Origin: Chrysoperla carnea
Taxonomy: Eukaryota > Arthropoda > Insecta > Neuroptera > Chrysopidae
Assembly: GCF_905475395.1 (NCBI RefSeq)
Contig: NC_058342.1
Location: forward strand, 30,090,140 to 30,154,139
Length of the DNA: 64,000 nt
Reading direction: 5' to 3'
This document shows, one piece after another, positions 43,930 to 54,836 of the stretch. Position numbers and translations under genes: made by a program. Below the pieces are notes generated by a model. It saw only the letters and a list, made by a program, of their open reading frames with translations, had not been told where the DNA came from and searched no databases. How positions within the stretch are numbered: the first letter of the stretch is position 1; each line of letters begins with the position of its first letter.

Positions 43930-44095
43930 AAAAGTAAAAAGCTAAAAAATGTCAAATTTGGGAACAAAAAGAAGCTTTTGAAGAATTATTACATGGTCAA
44001 GAAATCGCTGACTTATGATGAGTATTAATGTTATACATTAAAAAAAACTTTAAATACGATCTCCACGAAATTTGGCGCGCTATTTTATAATACCA

Positions 44096-44215
44096 GGTTA
44101 GGTTAGGCTAGGTTAGGTTAAAATTGGCTGTCCACGAAGGACACGCTTAGGCTATGGAGCCCATTGTGATACAATATATGTATTTTACCACCTTTCCGCT
44201 ATCTCAGAAATTAGA
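44096..44215 (-). mobile_element. type 1 SINE, 3' part with tail
   Basis: The plus strand reads GGTTAGGTTAGGCTAGGTTA, then TTGGCTGTCCACGAAGGACA and GGCTATGGAGCCCATTGTG. It is the reverse of the SINE 3' end seen at 34950, with its CCTAA tail at 44096-44123. It breaks off near 44215; the tRNA-like head is missing. Confidence 0.82.
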
Positions 44216-44647
44216 ATAAATTTTAAACCTAAATCTCAGAAATTAGAATAAATTTTTTCATAGAAGAAATATTTCTTTAACACGGTCTTCAATCATTCGT
44301 AAATAACTGACAAATACCTGAAATGGCCCTACACCTATTAAGTGTTTTGGTTTGTGTTGTGTATTGTATGTAACATCGAAAAAGATTATCGCTATTAAAA
44401 TTATAACATATGGTAATAAAAATTGAGTAATTTCATGTATTATAACAAAACAACAATGTTATGATATATTATATGAAGATGATTTGAAAGTTACTACAGA
44501 ATCGTTAAAAACATCAAAAATTATTTTATGATGAAAGCATACATTGAATTTTACAAGGAATTTCAGATAAACACAAAGTGGAATAGCCTAGTGTGCTTTG
44601 TCAAACTTCTCTTGCATACCGGTTCAAATAGATAAAATCACGATTGA
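44216..44647. other. gene-free stretch
   Basis: AT-rich, nothing recognised. Confidence 0.5.
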
Positions 44648-45205
44648 TTATTTTTATACCATGTATATGAAATACAAGGTATATTAAGTTTAGTCCCAAG
44701 TTTGTAACGCTTAAAAATATTTATGCCATGAACAAAATTTTTTGGTATAGGTGTTCATAAAATCACCTAATTAATCCATTTTCGGTTGTCTGTCTGTCGT
44801 CTGTCTGTCCGTCTGTCATCACGATTAATAAAAAACGAAAAGAGATATCAAGCTGAATTTTATAGCGTGCTTAGGGCGTAAAAAGTGAGGTCAAGTTCGT
44901 AAATGAGCAACATAGGTCAATTGGGTCTTGGGTACACAGGACCCATTTTGTAAACCGTTAGAGATAGAACAAAAGTTTAAATGTAAAAAATGTTCCTTAT
45001 AAAAAAATAAACAACATTTGATGGAAACAGTTTTTCGTAAACATCACTGTTTTCCCGTGAGATTGCAAATTAGTATGTATTATATGTGAAAATCAGTTAT
45101 ATATGTGTGACATGTATGTATGTGTAATCTGCCAGAGTAATCAACACTGTCTATACATAGTATTTCAACAATTTACTCAGTCAATTATTTGTATTTACTT
45201 GTTTT
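44648..45205 (+). repeat. family A repeat, full length
   Basis: About 558 bp, TTTTTATACCATGTATATGA to CAATTTACTCAGTCAATT and ACTTGTTTT. It contains GTCTGTCTGTCGTCTGTC, GGGCGTAAAAAGTGAGGTC, CCATTTTGTAAACCG and CATCACTGTTTTCCCGTGAG. Confidence 0.9.
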
Positions 45206-46295
45206 AAAAATTAAATTTAATTAAAATTATTTTGTTAAGTTTACATAGATTTCCATAGTTTTTATTACTAATGTAAATTATTTTATTATTAATAATTATT
45301 ATAAATTATTCATAATTATTCATTAATTAATTATTCATAATAAAATATAATTGTTAAATATAATTTTATATTTATTGTCAAATAAAGTTTTATATTTTCA
45401 ATAATAATCTCATTATTGAGGTTAATTATTTGGTTAGTTATATGCCATTGTTAAAAATTATAACTCTAAGCCACGTAATCGCATTAATTTTACTAATTAG
45501 TTCTCACATATTTCTTTTAACTTGTAACTGGTAAATTTTACTAATTTTTACATAAGCAGTTTTCAGTATGTATTAGAATTATTGCAGTGAGAAGCGGGAA
45601 TTTCAAAAAAGTACAATTTCTTCATATTTAATTTATTTCAACTGCACCAAAAATATAAGTATGAAGTAATATAAATATCCTAGAAATTTGCACATTTTTC
45701 CCATCATTTTCGCACTGACTGTCAGTCCGTTTGTTTTGGCATTAATCCTTAAGTATCTATCAACACTTAATTACGGGTAGAGATAAAAATTTTGCACAAA
45801 TATGACTCGAACAAAACGAACAAACATGAAAATTCTGTACGAACGTGACTTAAAGAGAACGAATATAAAAGTTTTACAACTGACTTCTTATCGTGATACC
45901 ATCAAAATAAGCTGAAAAATCGTATAAACACTAAAATCATTGTACACGCAATTTGCTGGCCAGCATAACTTTCTAAGTTCTTCACTGCCGGGTGAGACCC
46001 GAGCAGGTAGCAACCCTATTCATAATTTCCTAAACTCTTTGTAGAATGTAAATCAATTTGATAAAACTGTGTAAAACGAGGAAGTAATATGCATTGTTTT
46101 TACATGCCAAAATTATTAAAGTTTATTGTTTTTTATTTATAATTCATAGTGACTCATCAACTGACAATAACAGTGTAAAGATGAATGTTGTACATTAAAA
46201 TGACTTGTTTGGCTGAGAAAATGTTGCTAAGATTTTATAAACATAAGTCTGTAAGAAATAATTATCTATATAAATCGCAAAATATTGTATTTATT
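45206..46295. other. gene-free stretch
   Basis: Extremely AT-rich at 45206-45420. About 45960-46015 is GC-richer (CTGCCGGGTGAGACCCGAGC, a potential short hairpin). No gene recognised. Confidence 0.45.
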
Positions 46296-46560
46296 ACTAG
46301 AGTGATACCCAACCGCTTCGCTGGGTTTAAAAGTAAAGATTGATAAAGATTGCTCTCGCTTATCCTCTTTCTATAACACTGGAAATAATGGTAAGGATTG
46401 TTTAACGCGTAATTATTTCATTCAGTATATCAGAAAGATGGCCGTGAAATATTTTATATTGACTGTTTTTACAGAAATCTGTAATTAATGGTAATGTCAA
46501 ATGACTACTTTTACAGTAATCTGTAATTTATGGTAATGTCAAATTAAATTAATTTTTTTT
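46296..46560 (-). mobile_element. Helitron-like 3' end (tentative)
   Basis: On the minus strand the end reads CCCAGCGAAGCGGTTGGG, a short hairpin, then TATCACTCTAGT. A hairpin about 10 bp before CTAGT is the usual 3' end of a Helitron, and T follows at the insertion site. Upstream (46469-46550) a ~44-bp unit is repeated twice (TTTTTACAG-AATCTGTAAT, ATGGTAATGTCAAAT). No Rep/helicase coding sequence is present, so non-autonomous at best. Confidence 0.5.
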
Positions 46561-46883
46561 AAATTTTTTTATTATATATCTTTATAAATTATATCTCATG
46601 TGTTATTCTAATATATCAGCTATATTGTTGTACAGTTTCATTAAAAACCATTCCATAGTTTTAGAGTGAAAGCTATATCCACGAATTGTCAAGGAAATTA
46701 GTTAGTATGTATAGCTTATAACGATCATCGGGTATAATGACAAAATTTATTGGTCCCAGCAATGTCGTTAAAATCGATTTTGTCTCTATTATTATTGTTG
46801 GTAATAACAAAAGGCCTTGGCGTAGTCTATATAGTCATGACATAGGCTGTTGACTATTGCTAGACAAATCGATAAAATCCTTC
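46561..46883. other. gene-free stretch with a pogo-like scrap
   Basis: About 46705-46790 reads TTATAACGATCATCGGGTAT and CCCAGCAATGTCGTTAAAAT, typical of pogo-like MITE ends. Boundaries unclear. Confidence 0.4.
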
Positions 46884-47534
46884 AAACTAAAATAAACAAA
46901 TGAAAAGTAATTATTGACTGAGGTAATTGTTAAAATACCCTATATAGGCAGCGTTGAATATTAGTGCTTTTCAAATACGTTTCAAAAAATTAAAATATTG
47001 AGGATAAATATTTTTGAAAGAATTTTTGAAGAAAAAAAATTTTACCACGAAAGTTGACTCTTTGACTAATATTATCAGATGGGTTTTGTATGAAAACAGA
47101 GGCAATAGACTCACTATTTGAAGCTACCTATGCAAATAAAATCTATCTTTTATATTATTTGAGAAAATGTAAACTTAAGTTTTCCCCAAATTAGGACCCT
47201 CTCGGGAAAACAAAGATATATACGAAATTTTTTGTCTTTCAAACAAAAGTTGTTTATTTTTTAAACTTGTTCAATTTGTTGCAGGTTAAAAAAAAGATGA
47301 GTCCGTAGGACCTAGGACCCGATTGGCCTTTGTTACTTGTTCAATAATTTCAGCTTGATAACCCTTTTCATTCTTGAGTTATCGAGATAATTGACAGACG
47401 GACAAACAAACGAAAATGGACTAAATGAACACATATACCAAAATTTTTATATTTAGTATCAATATTTCAAAGAGTTACAAACAGCGGACAGAACTTAATA
47501 TACTCGGAGCTATTTCATATATAAGGTATAAAAA
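46884..47534 (-). repeat. family A repeat, diverged, with an insert
   Basis: The minus-strand family 3' end at 46884-46965 (ATTGACTGAGGTAATTGTTA) and the family 5' two thirds at about 47210-47534 (TCCGTAGGACC, GACAGACGGACAAAC, ATAAGGTATAAA) are separated by about 245 bp of other sequence. It is the most diverged copy. Confidence 0.65.
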
Positions 47535-47757
47535 CGTAGGTTGATGCAAACTCAAAGTCAAATATAATTTGCACAAATACCACTCAAATGTTTAACAACA
47601 CTTTTAATAAATATATTTTAAAAAAAATACACTATCTAAATTACCTAATATCGTGACAAATTAAAAAAGTAGACTCGTGAGTAACAAAGCTCCACCATTA
47701 AGGTCATATTAACCCCTCATAAAATTTTGTTCAGCGTTAGAGGCTTTTTATTGGAAT
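47535..47757. other. gene-free stretch
   Basis: Nothing recognised. Confidence 0.5.
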
Positions 47758-47907
47758 TTTAGAGGCTAAGTGTATCTCGTTCATGCATATACCAGCCCAT
47801 CACAACTATTAATTAAATTAATTTTGTTGCGACGGCGGGAATCGAACCCGCTACCCTAAGCATACCGCGGTCGGAATTGGTTATGCCTTAACCAACTGAG
47901 CTAATAC
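47758..47907 (-). mobile_element. type 1 SINE, tRNA-like head
   Basis: The plus strand reads GTTGCGACGGCGGGAATCGA (B box complement) and GCCTTAACCAACTGAGCTAA (A box complement), i.e. the SINE head on the minus strand, plus about 70 bp of body. The 3' part and tail are missing. Directly beyond its 5' end lie three CCTAA units at 47908-47925 in the opposite sense. Confidence 0.85.
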
Positions 47908-47925
47908 TTAACCTAACCTAACCTA
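47908..47925 (+). repeat. isolated CCTAA tail
   Basis: TTAACCTAACCTAACCTA abuts the 5' end of the SINE. It has the orientation of a plus-strand tail but no plus-strand element precedes it. Confidence 0.8.
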
Positions 47926-47927
47926 AA

Positions 47928-48908
47928 GTTACGGGGAAAATATTTGAACCAAATTGATATTTCATAAATATTCCATATTGGCAATAATAATAAACTTTCT
48001 CTGTTGACATTTGATATGGTGTTTAAGTTTATATTTTCGTGAAAAACATAAACAAAAATAATGTGGTTAAAAAGTAAGTAAAATAATCGTTAAATGTCAT
48101 AAACTTTTAAATAAAAATTCTTTCAATGTGTGAATTGTATGCTTATAATTAAAATTAATCAGTTATTTATCAGTAATAATAATTATAATACTAATAATTT
48201 TTTTTTTTTGAATGTTTTTAATGTCTATTTGAATGTGTATAAATAAATATATTTAATATCTATATAGTAATAATAATCATAAAAAAAACACCTGTCTGTA
48301 TTTTAAAAAATAAAAATAGATACATTAAGTGGTTCGTTGTTCAATCTATACAAAGGTTCGTTTGATAATGGATTCTGCTCTCAAATAGCAAGCATGGGCA
48401 AACGTGGTTTAGAGAACACACTCATACTTCTGTATCTAAAATACGAATAAGACAGTGACAACCTAACCAGTGATAACCAAAAATACGAGTAAGACAGAGA
48501 GGCAACATTATTTTTCTACCTATCTCATTACTATAGGAGAAACTGAGATAGGTAGACGAGTCGTATAACCGACTCGCTTCTTCCTCTATGAGCAATGCGG
48601 TCTTGGATAAAGGGACATACAATAAAGTTTATGGCACCTAATAAAGTTATAACAATGGTGGCTTTGATTTAAAATAACTCGCCCATGCCTGAAATTAAAT
48701 TGATATTAATTCAGAGAACAATTTATTTTTGTGTGATCCTTTAAAATATTACTTTATTTGTGAATATTTTATAATTTTTGTGTTCATATTTTCAATGTTT
48801 GTGTTTATGTTGCATAAGGATTGTCGAACTAGTTTTCTTACAAATAGTCGCGTCATTTTAGCATTTTAAGAAGAATTTTTTTGTACCTCGACCTATCGGG
48901 TTAATTTA
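47928..48908. other. gene-free stretch
   Basis: 47940-47980 (CATAAATATTCCATATTGGC) may be a decayed right end of family C. 48420-48610 has a 66-codon minus-strand frame and two near-repeats of AAAATACGARTAAGACAG. No gene supported. Confidence 0.45.
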
Positions 48909-48953
48909 TTTTTAAAATATCCAGGATATGCACCTTCCTGGATATTTTAAAAA
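48909..48953. other. perfect 18-bp hairpin
   Basis: TTTTTAAAATATCCAGGA (48909-48926) and its exact complement (48936-48953) enclose the 9-nt loop TATGCACCT. Confidence 0.9.
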
Positions 48954-49104
48954 GAAATTATTAAAATCTAGATCTAACTTGCTGCAACTATAAAGTTTGG
49001 CCATTGCTAAGCGCCAAATAGGTCAATTTCCTTTGTCCATTTTTGAGATGATTTTTGAAAATTTTAAAACTTTAAAAATATTTAAATGGGCTAGTGACGT
49101 AAAC

Positions 49105-49440
49105 TCGGGGGTTTTCGGGGTCGCTAATCACTTTTCCGAAGTCAGAATTTAGATATACTCCCGTCTTTCTGAGATAGTTCGTTCCGCTGGTCCAAATAAA
49201 CAATAATTCTGTAAATATTCAACAAAATTTATCAAAAAAGTATACTCGGGGGTTTTTGAGGTCGCTGATTACGATTCCGTAAATATTCAACAAAATGGGC
49301 CAAAAAGGCTTCTCGGGGGCTTTCAGGATCGCTGACTATAGTTGCAAATTCCGAATTTTTATAAACTCCCATTCTTCTGGGACATTTGGCCCCTGCTGGT
49401 CCAAAACAGCAACTGTAAATATTCGACAAAATTCTGAATT
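49105..49440 (+). repeat. irregular tandem repeat with CTCGGGGG words
   Basis: ACTCGGGGGTTTTCGGGGTC (49105), ACTCGGGGGTTTTTGAGGTC (49243) and TTCTCGGGGGCTTTCAGGAT (49310) each lead to GCT-AT-AC words. The blocks CTCCCGTCTTTCTG / CTCCCATTCTTCTG, GCTGGTCCAAA and GTAAATATTC-ACAAAAT also recur. Units vary from about 65 to 140 bp. The opposed 65-70-codon frames across it are shadows. Confidence 0.75.
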
Positions 49441-50177
49441 ATATCAAAAAGAGGGGGGCGATTTTATGCTTTCGATATTTCATATGCTATGTAATACAAT
49501 GTGTTGAGATGGCAAAAGCTTTTAAAAGAATCATATGATGAACTTAGATAAAAATATGAAACAAATGTAAAATTGGTTTCATAATAAAACTAAGTAGCTT
49601 GAAATGTGCGAAAGTCCAAAGATTCAAATAAAAAAGCTGTATAGGTTGAAAAAATGCACGCACACCCTACTCGAGTTTGTTACAACACCCTAAAAAGAAT
49701 TGTTTTTTATATAATTATTATTATAAAATACATAATTAATCATTGGACACATCATGATACAAAATGTATTTTTTAATTTTTTAAATGCATGTAAATACTC
49801 CTAATAATAATTAATATTTTTAAGACCTTTTCGCCGCTTATAACCTATACCTATAGGTAACTATACCTATTTGTATACTTGTATTATAGCTATATATGCA
49901 CATATACTTATATAGTTTTCGATCAGTGAAGATCTCTTTTATTTTATAGGCGTTATATAATTATATCTATCTTTTGTTCACATTCACTGTTCGTCATTTA
50001 CTTTGTTCTGTTCATTTTGTTTTCTTATTAGGATTCCGTAGCATATAATGCTATATCGATTGATAATTTATATGCAGAAAAAAAAAAAACAAATTAACGT
50101 TGAAACTAAAAATCTTAAACGGGAAAAATTTCTGCCGCCTTAATTCCAAGTCTATACTTTTTCTATCTTAATAATTT
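49441..50177. other. gene-free stretch
   Basis: AT-rich, short ACCTAT repeats near 49850. Nothing else recognised. Confidence 0.5.
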
Positions 50178-50550
50178 TTATACCATGTATATGAAATATA
50201 TCAAGGTATACAAAGTTTAGTCCCAAGTTTGTAACGCTTAAAAATATTGATACTATGAACAAAATTTTAGTATTGGTGTTCAAAAAATAACCTATTTATT
50301 TTCCATTTCAGGTTGTCTGTCTGTCTGTCCGTCTGACAACTCAAAAACGAAAAATATATCAAGTTGAAATTTTTACAGCGTGCTCAGGACTTAAAAAGTG
50401 AAGTCGTCTTCCTAAATGAGCAACATAGGTCAATTGAATATCTATGTTACTGCGTCTTCACATTCCCGTCAAGGCGCAAATAAGGTTCGAACCTTGTATA
50501 GTATGTATTATATGGGAAAAAAAGTATTGTGTGTGTCACATATATGTATG
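50178..50550 (+). repeat. family A repeat, internally deleted
   Basis: The family opening, GTCTGTCTGTCTGTCCGTC tract and GAGCAACATAGGTCAATTG are followed, after about 130 missing bases, by CGTCAAGGCGCAAATAAGG and the GTATGTATTATATGGG block. Confidence 0.78.
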
Positions 50551-50599
50551 ACTGGCTACCTCGCTTTACACACATGACAATATTTCCGACCAAAATATC

Positions 50600-50880
50600 A
50601 AGTCCTACAACAGATCAGCTGTCTTTTGTCTTTCAGTGGCCTTCAAAGACATTCCTGCAAGTCTACCCTCTCCCATTTTACTCCTAAGAAAGTTTTTTAG
50701 ACGTCTGAGTGACGGAAATGACCTTTCAGTTGTTGCTGTGGTAATTGGCCAGGAAAGACTAATCTCAACAAAATGTGTTATGAATGGAAGAGTTTTACTT
50801 AAATCATATTTTAAAAACAGACCAGCATGCTTGCAAAGTACCGGTTTTTCGATGGTATCTTGAGAGTTCCTAAAGTTAGT
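50600..50880 (-). mobile_element. hAT transposase C-terminal fragment
   Basis: The minus-strand reading contains KTLPFITHFVEISLSWPITT, then ATTERSFPSLRRLKNFLRSK and MGEGRLAGMSLKATERQKTA, ending DLL and a stop. This is the hAT dimerisation region (usual pattern PVTTATxERSFSxLRRLKTYLRSTMxxxRLxGLAL). The frame stays open for some 90 codons upstream but has no ATG, and the catalytic core is absent. It belongs to the branch of hAT related to ZMYM/DUF4371 transposases, by inference from the motif. Confidence 0.85.
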
Positions 50881-51589
50881 AATTGCAAAGGCTCCATATA
50901 TTTTGTATCCATTTAATTTGTAGAAAGAACATGAGTCATTTGAATGTGTATGCTATTTGTTTTTGTGGTGTTAGATATTTTAAGACGATTTTTATGATGT
51001 TAACGAATATGTTAAATTTCACATAATATGTAGTAAATAAGCTATTTCAATTTTTGTACGGATTTAAAGAAGTCCAAAATAGTAAAGAAGTATTAGTTTT
51101 ATTTTGTTTTCAAACGCACGTGCTCCCTGGCTCCCCCCCCCCCCCCCATTAGGATACCTATCTTCCAGATATGGATGTTAATGAATGCTGAACTACTGGA
51201 CCTTTGATTAATTCATTTCCAATATATGGTTAAATGAGTTTTTTTATTTAAATGGTTTGATTACTTAATACACTAAAGCTACAGCTACGTTAAAACAAAA
51301 AACAGAATGAAGTCCATTAAGCCTGATGCGATACAATACAAAAAAGAAATATTGTTAATTTTTTTTCTTCTCTTAACAAAAAAAAAAAAAAAAATTACCT
51401 GTGGGAATGACTGAAGACAATTAAATTTCCATTTATTGATCAACGAGTTTATTTTTTGCATTAAAATGTATGAGAATTTTCCATTAAATGTTAGTATCTG
51501 TTAGAATTTTCCACTTGCAAACAACAAATTGTTAAATGGGTCTGTATGGTAAAATTTAAAAAAATTGTTTAATTTTTAAAGATATACTA
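50881..51589. other. gene-free stretch
   Basis: A C run of about 14 lies at 51134-51149 and an A run at 51380-51394. The open minus frame of the hAT fragment continues to about 51045 but looks non-coding there. Confidence 0.5.
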
Positions 51590-51886
51590 TTCGCACCGTG
51601 CGTGAATTTATAGGAGCCGCTTCCATGGTAACGATACACTACTTTAATTATAGAATTGTATGGATGCATAAATAATTGTATGAATTGCATTTATGACTTA
51701 CATTGAAAATTTAATATTATTGTCTCCCAAATTTAAATAAATAATTATGATAATTTACATTTGAAAAATAATATTTGTGCAATTTGATTTCTTATTTTCA
51801 CAATTTTTAATGCATTAAGTTTAATTAATTAGTGTTTTTCAATAATTTTAATTTGACATTTTCTATAACATTAACATGTAAAGAAC
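51590..51886 (+). repeat. family G repeat, copy 1
   Basis: From TATTCGCACCGTGCG, through CATGGTAACGATAC and TTTATGACTTACATTGAAAA, to TCTATAACATTAACATGTAA. The inverted copy lies at 61734-62012. The mariner fragment begins about 20 bp after this copy ends. Confidence 0.8.
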
Positions 51887-51904
51887 TTAACATAATTCGT
51901 GATC

Positions 51905-52233
51905 ATTTCGTCAAAAACTCAACCCATATCGTTCCGCAACCACCGTATTCACCTGATCTGGCACCGTGCGACTTCTAGCTGTTCAGCAAGCTCAAAAGAC
52001 CGCCCCGGAGACACTATTTTGAAACAATAGAGGAGATTCAAGCCGCAGCGAAGACGGAACTGAAGGCAACCCGGGAAAGTGACTACAACCAGTGTTTCGA
52101 AGATTGGAAAATCCGTTTTCATAAGGGCATTGCATCGGGAGAGGATTACTTTGAAGGGAATGGAATTGATTTGGAAGAATAAATAAAGAATTTTTAAAAT
52201 ATATATAATGTCATCTTATTTTTTGGGCACAGT
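51905..52233 (+). mobile_element. mariner transposase C-terminus, copy 2
   Basis: Encodes VKNSTHIVPQPPYSPDLAPC, D, F, then an in-frame TAG where the 27920 copy has W. It continues LFSKLKRPRRHYFETIEEIQ and EDYFEGNGIDLEE with its stop at 52180-52182. The 3' end ATTTTTTGGGCACAGTA resembles that of the first copy. The 5' part is missing at nearly the same point as in copy 1, which starts only slightly differently. Confidence 0.87.
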
Positions 52234-52734
52234 AGATATTCGGTAAAAAACATTGATCAGGGTGGGGGGGAGGTTTATGCGTTTAGTGATGGAAACGAAT
52301 TTTTCATGTCCATAATGAACTAAAACAGTTAAATTTTTCCCATTTTCTTTCTTAAAAATTTTAATAAACCATAATGACTAATTAGTAACATAAAATAAAA
52401 TTTTAATGCCGTCGATATAAGGAAATAAAAATTACTGAATAAATATAAACGTGGAATATTTTTAAAATTTATTAAAGATTATAAAAATATATCGCGCAGG
52501 GTAATAGTTTGCAAACATGTGGACCAACTATCTAAATAAATATGGTCTAAAGCATTTAACTACTATCAATTAAGGACAGCAGCATAGTGACGATGGTATA
52601 CTAAAAATTTCGTCGATAAACCAAATGCTTTTTAAATAGATACTGGTCATTAATTCTATGAATTTTTGTAGTAGAATAGTTAAACGGTGGTTACATCGAA
52701 ATTATTTTTCTTGGTATAAATATTACTCAAGGAA
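52234..52734. other. gene-free stretch
   Basis: AT-rich, nothing recognised. Confidence 0.5.
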
Positions 52735-52925
52735 AAAGTTTGTAAATGAGCAACATAGGTCAATTGGGTCTTGGGTCTGTAGGAGCCATCTTGTAAACCG
52801 TTAGAGACAGAACAAAAGTTTAAATATAAAATATGTTCCTTATAAAAAATCAACAACTTTTGTTTGAAACATTTTTTCGTAAACATCTGTAAACAAATTG
52901 TTTACCCGTGAGAGCGCAAATTATG
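52735..52925 (+). repeat. family A repeat, middle part
   Basis: GTAAATGAGCAACATAGGTC, then GGGTCTTGGGTCTGTAGG, CTTGTAAACCGTTAGAGACA and GTTTACCCGTGAGAGCGC. Both family ends are missing. The 68-codon minus frame here is spurious. Confidence 0.8.
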
Positions 52926-53640
52926 CGCTATTTCGATAAACAAAAAATACAAAACGATAATAGAAGTTAGTGTAGAATCATATCCAGTGTTTTTTTATCA
53001 AGCTGTGAACGATCTTTTGAATTTTATATAATTGATGGACACTTATAGCAAAAATATTTCAAAATGCTTGTTAAATCAAAAAATATCACACACAAAAAAT
53101 TTCACAAAGTATTTAAAAAACATGACATGGATATTGTGGACAACACAGGAAGTGGGAGAAAAATTAATTACAAAAAAAAAAAAAAAAAACAGAAACATTT
53201 GAACGCCATAGGGCAGGTGAAGTTAATAAATAGCATTTAATTTATGAGCGAGTTTGCTTATCTATTTTAAGATCTAGATTACCCATTGACTTACAATTAC
53301 TAAAATGTTAAAAGGCATAAAAGGTGTGACTTGGAGAAATAGAAAGTTAGTCTTTTTTTATTAATATTGTTACAAATATTGGATGCATTCCATTGTCACT
53401 ATTTAAGGATGCATGACCTCAAGGGTGGGGATAAATATAAACAGGCTCATCGCCAGTTAATGGGTTAGAGGCGAGTAACTGAAAAGATAAAGAAAATGAA
53501 TTAGAAGAAAAAAAACCTGATTGCTCAACATGGTAAAACGAATTTTTACGCTTCCCTTACTCATGTGAATCTTTGGAATTTGGATAAAGCAATGCTAATA
53601 AGTTTTGAGGAAGAATATATTTTATATATAATTATTTCAA
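52926..53640. other. gene-free stretch
   Basis: An A run at 53171-53189. 53400-53440 (TTTAAGGATGCATGACC, GGGTGGGGATAAAT) resembles the left end of the 43286 element. Nothing else recognised. Confidence 0.45.
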
Positions 53641-53870
53641 TTCGTTGTGTGCGTAGTCATGGTAGGGACAATAAAATCGATGCCAGCGCTTCCAATGAAA
53701 AATTTTGGCGATAAAGGAGGCTGTTATGACTAATTTGCAATTCTTTACTTGATAATGTTATAGAAAATGAGTCAAAATCGGTTCATTAGTTTAGGAGCCA
53801 CGATGCCTCAAACAGGAAAATACACACGTTAAACTTTTAACACTCCTTTTTTTTGCATAGAGAGGTAAAA
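53641..53870 (+). repeat. family F repeat joined to a family B-like end
   Basis: TTCGTTGTGTGCGTAGTCAT, CAATAAAATCGATGCCAGC and TTGCAATTCTTTACTTG are followed by GTCAAAATCGGTTCATTAG and GAGCCACGATGCCTC-AAC. Then come TTAAACTTTTAACACTCC and a T run, the reverse of a family B-like 5' end. Confidence 0.72.
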
Positions 53871-54541
53871 AAGCTCTAATATTTGGCAACTTTAAAATAT
53901 ATATTTTGGATACAAAGTATATACATACAAAATAACTTTTACGCCCGTGTAACATTCCAGAATATATGTCATTTCGAATTACTTGAAAATAAAAAATTAA
54001 TTAAAAATTTTACAATTTTAAACGAAAAGTAAAAAAAAAAAACAAATTTGATTTGAAATACTCATACAACATCCATATTACACCGTTCAAAAGCCAGTAA
54101 ATTTTTCATGGCTCAAAAAGATTCTTCAGTAGTCAAATATCGTGAATTAAGTATCGAAATCGTTGACTCATGAAATATTTACTTGTTATAAGAACAACAA
54201 GAGAGAAATAAACATGTTTACTAATTAACCCAACATTTTTTACAAAAATTTTATTTGGCGGATGGATTTTCTTCAAAATTTGTCTCATTTTAATGAGTTT
54301 TAATTTATAAACCTTGATTAAAACTTGCAAAAAAGGCAAATGTTAACCTAAGTAGTTTTATGGTTACTGAGGTGTGAGGGAGGAATCGAATTTGTTCAAG
54401 TTTTTATTTTAGTAGAATTACCCAAATTTCAACACATAAATTATAAAGAAATGTCATTTTAGTCAGTTTTGCTTCTCTTTTGATCACTGGCTAATTTCAA
54501 TTTTATAATCATAAATGTCTCCTTATTTTCGAAAAATGGAT
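53871..54541. other. gene-free stretch
   Basis: AT-rich. A 68-codon minus frame (54133-54339) has no family resemblance. Confidence 0.5.
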
Positions 54542-54836
54542 TTAGGTTAGGTTTGGTTTGGTTATATTGGCTGTCCACGAAGAACAGACTTAGGCTATAG
54601 AGCCCATTGTGATACCATATATGTCTTTTACCACCTTTCTGCTGATAATTTCATTTATCAGCTCCTCAATGTTAGAGGCTGAGTGCACCTCCTTCATGCA
54701 TATTCTATGCACTACACCAGTCCATCACAACTACTTATTAAATTAATTTTGTTGCGACGGCGGGAATCGAACCCGCTATCCAAAGCATACCGCGGAAGGA
54801 ATTGGTTACGCCTTAACCAACTGAGCTAATAGGGCG
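54542..54836 (-). mobile_element. type 1 SINE, full length
   Basis: The plus strand starts with the reversed tail (TTAGGTTAGGTTTGG), then GGCTGTCCACGAAGAACAGA, the body, GTTGCGACGGCGGGAATCGA (B box complement) and GCCTTAACCAACTGAGCTAA (A box complement), ending TAGGGCG. About 295 bp. It fixes the family structure together with the 34950 copy. Confidence 0.9.

Noticed and set aside
51134-51149. C run as a functional site.
   Set aside because: A plain homopolymer; probably a slippage tract or consensus uncertainty.
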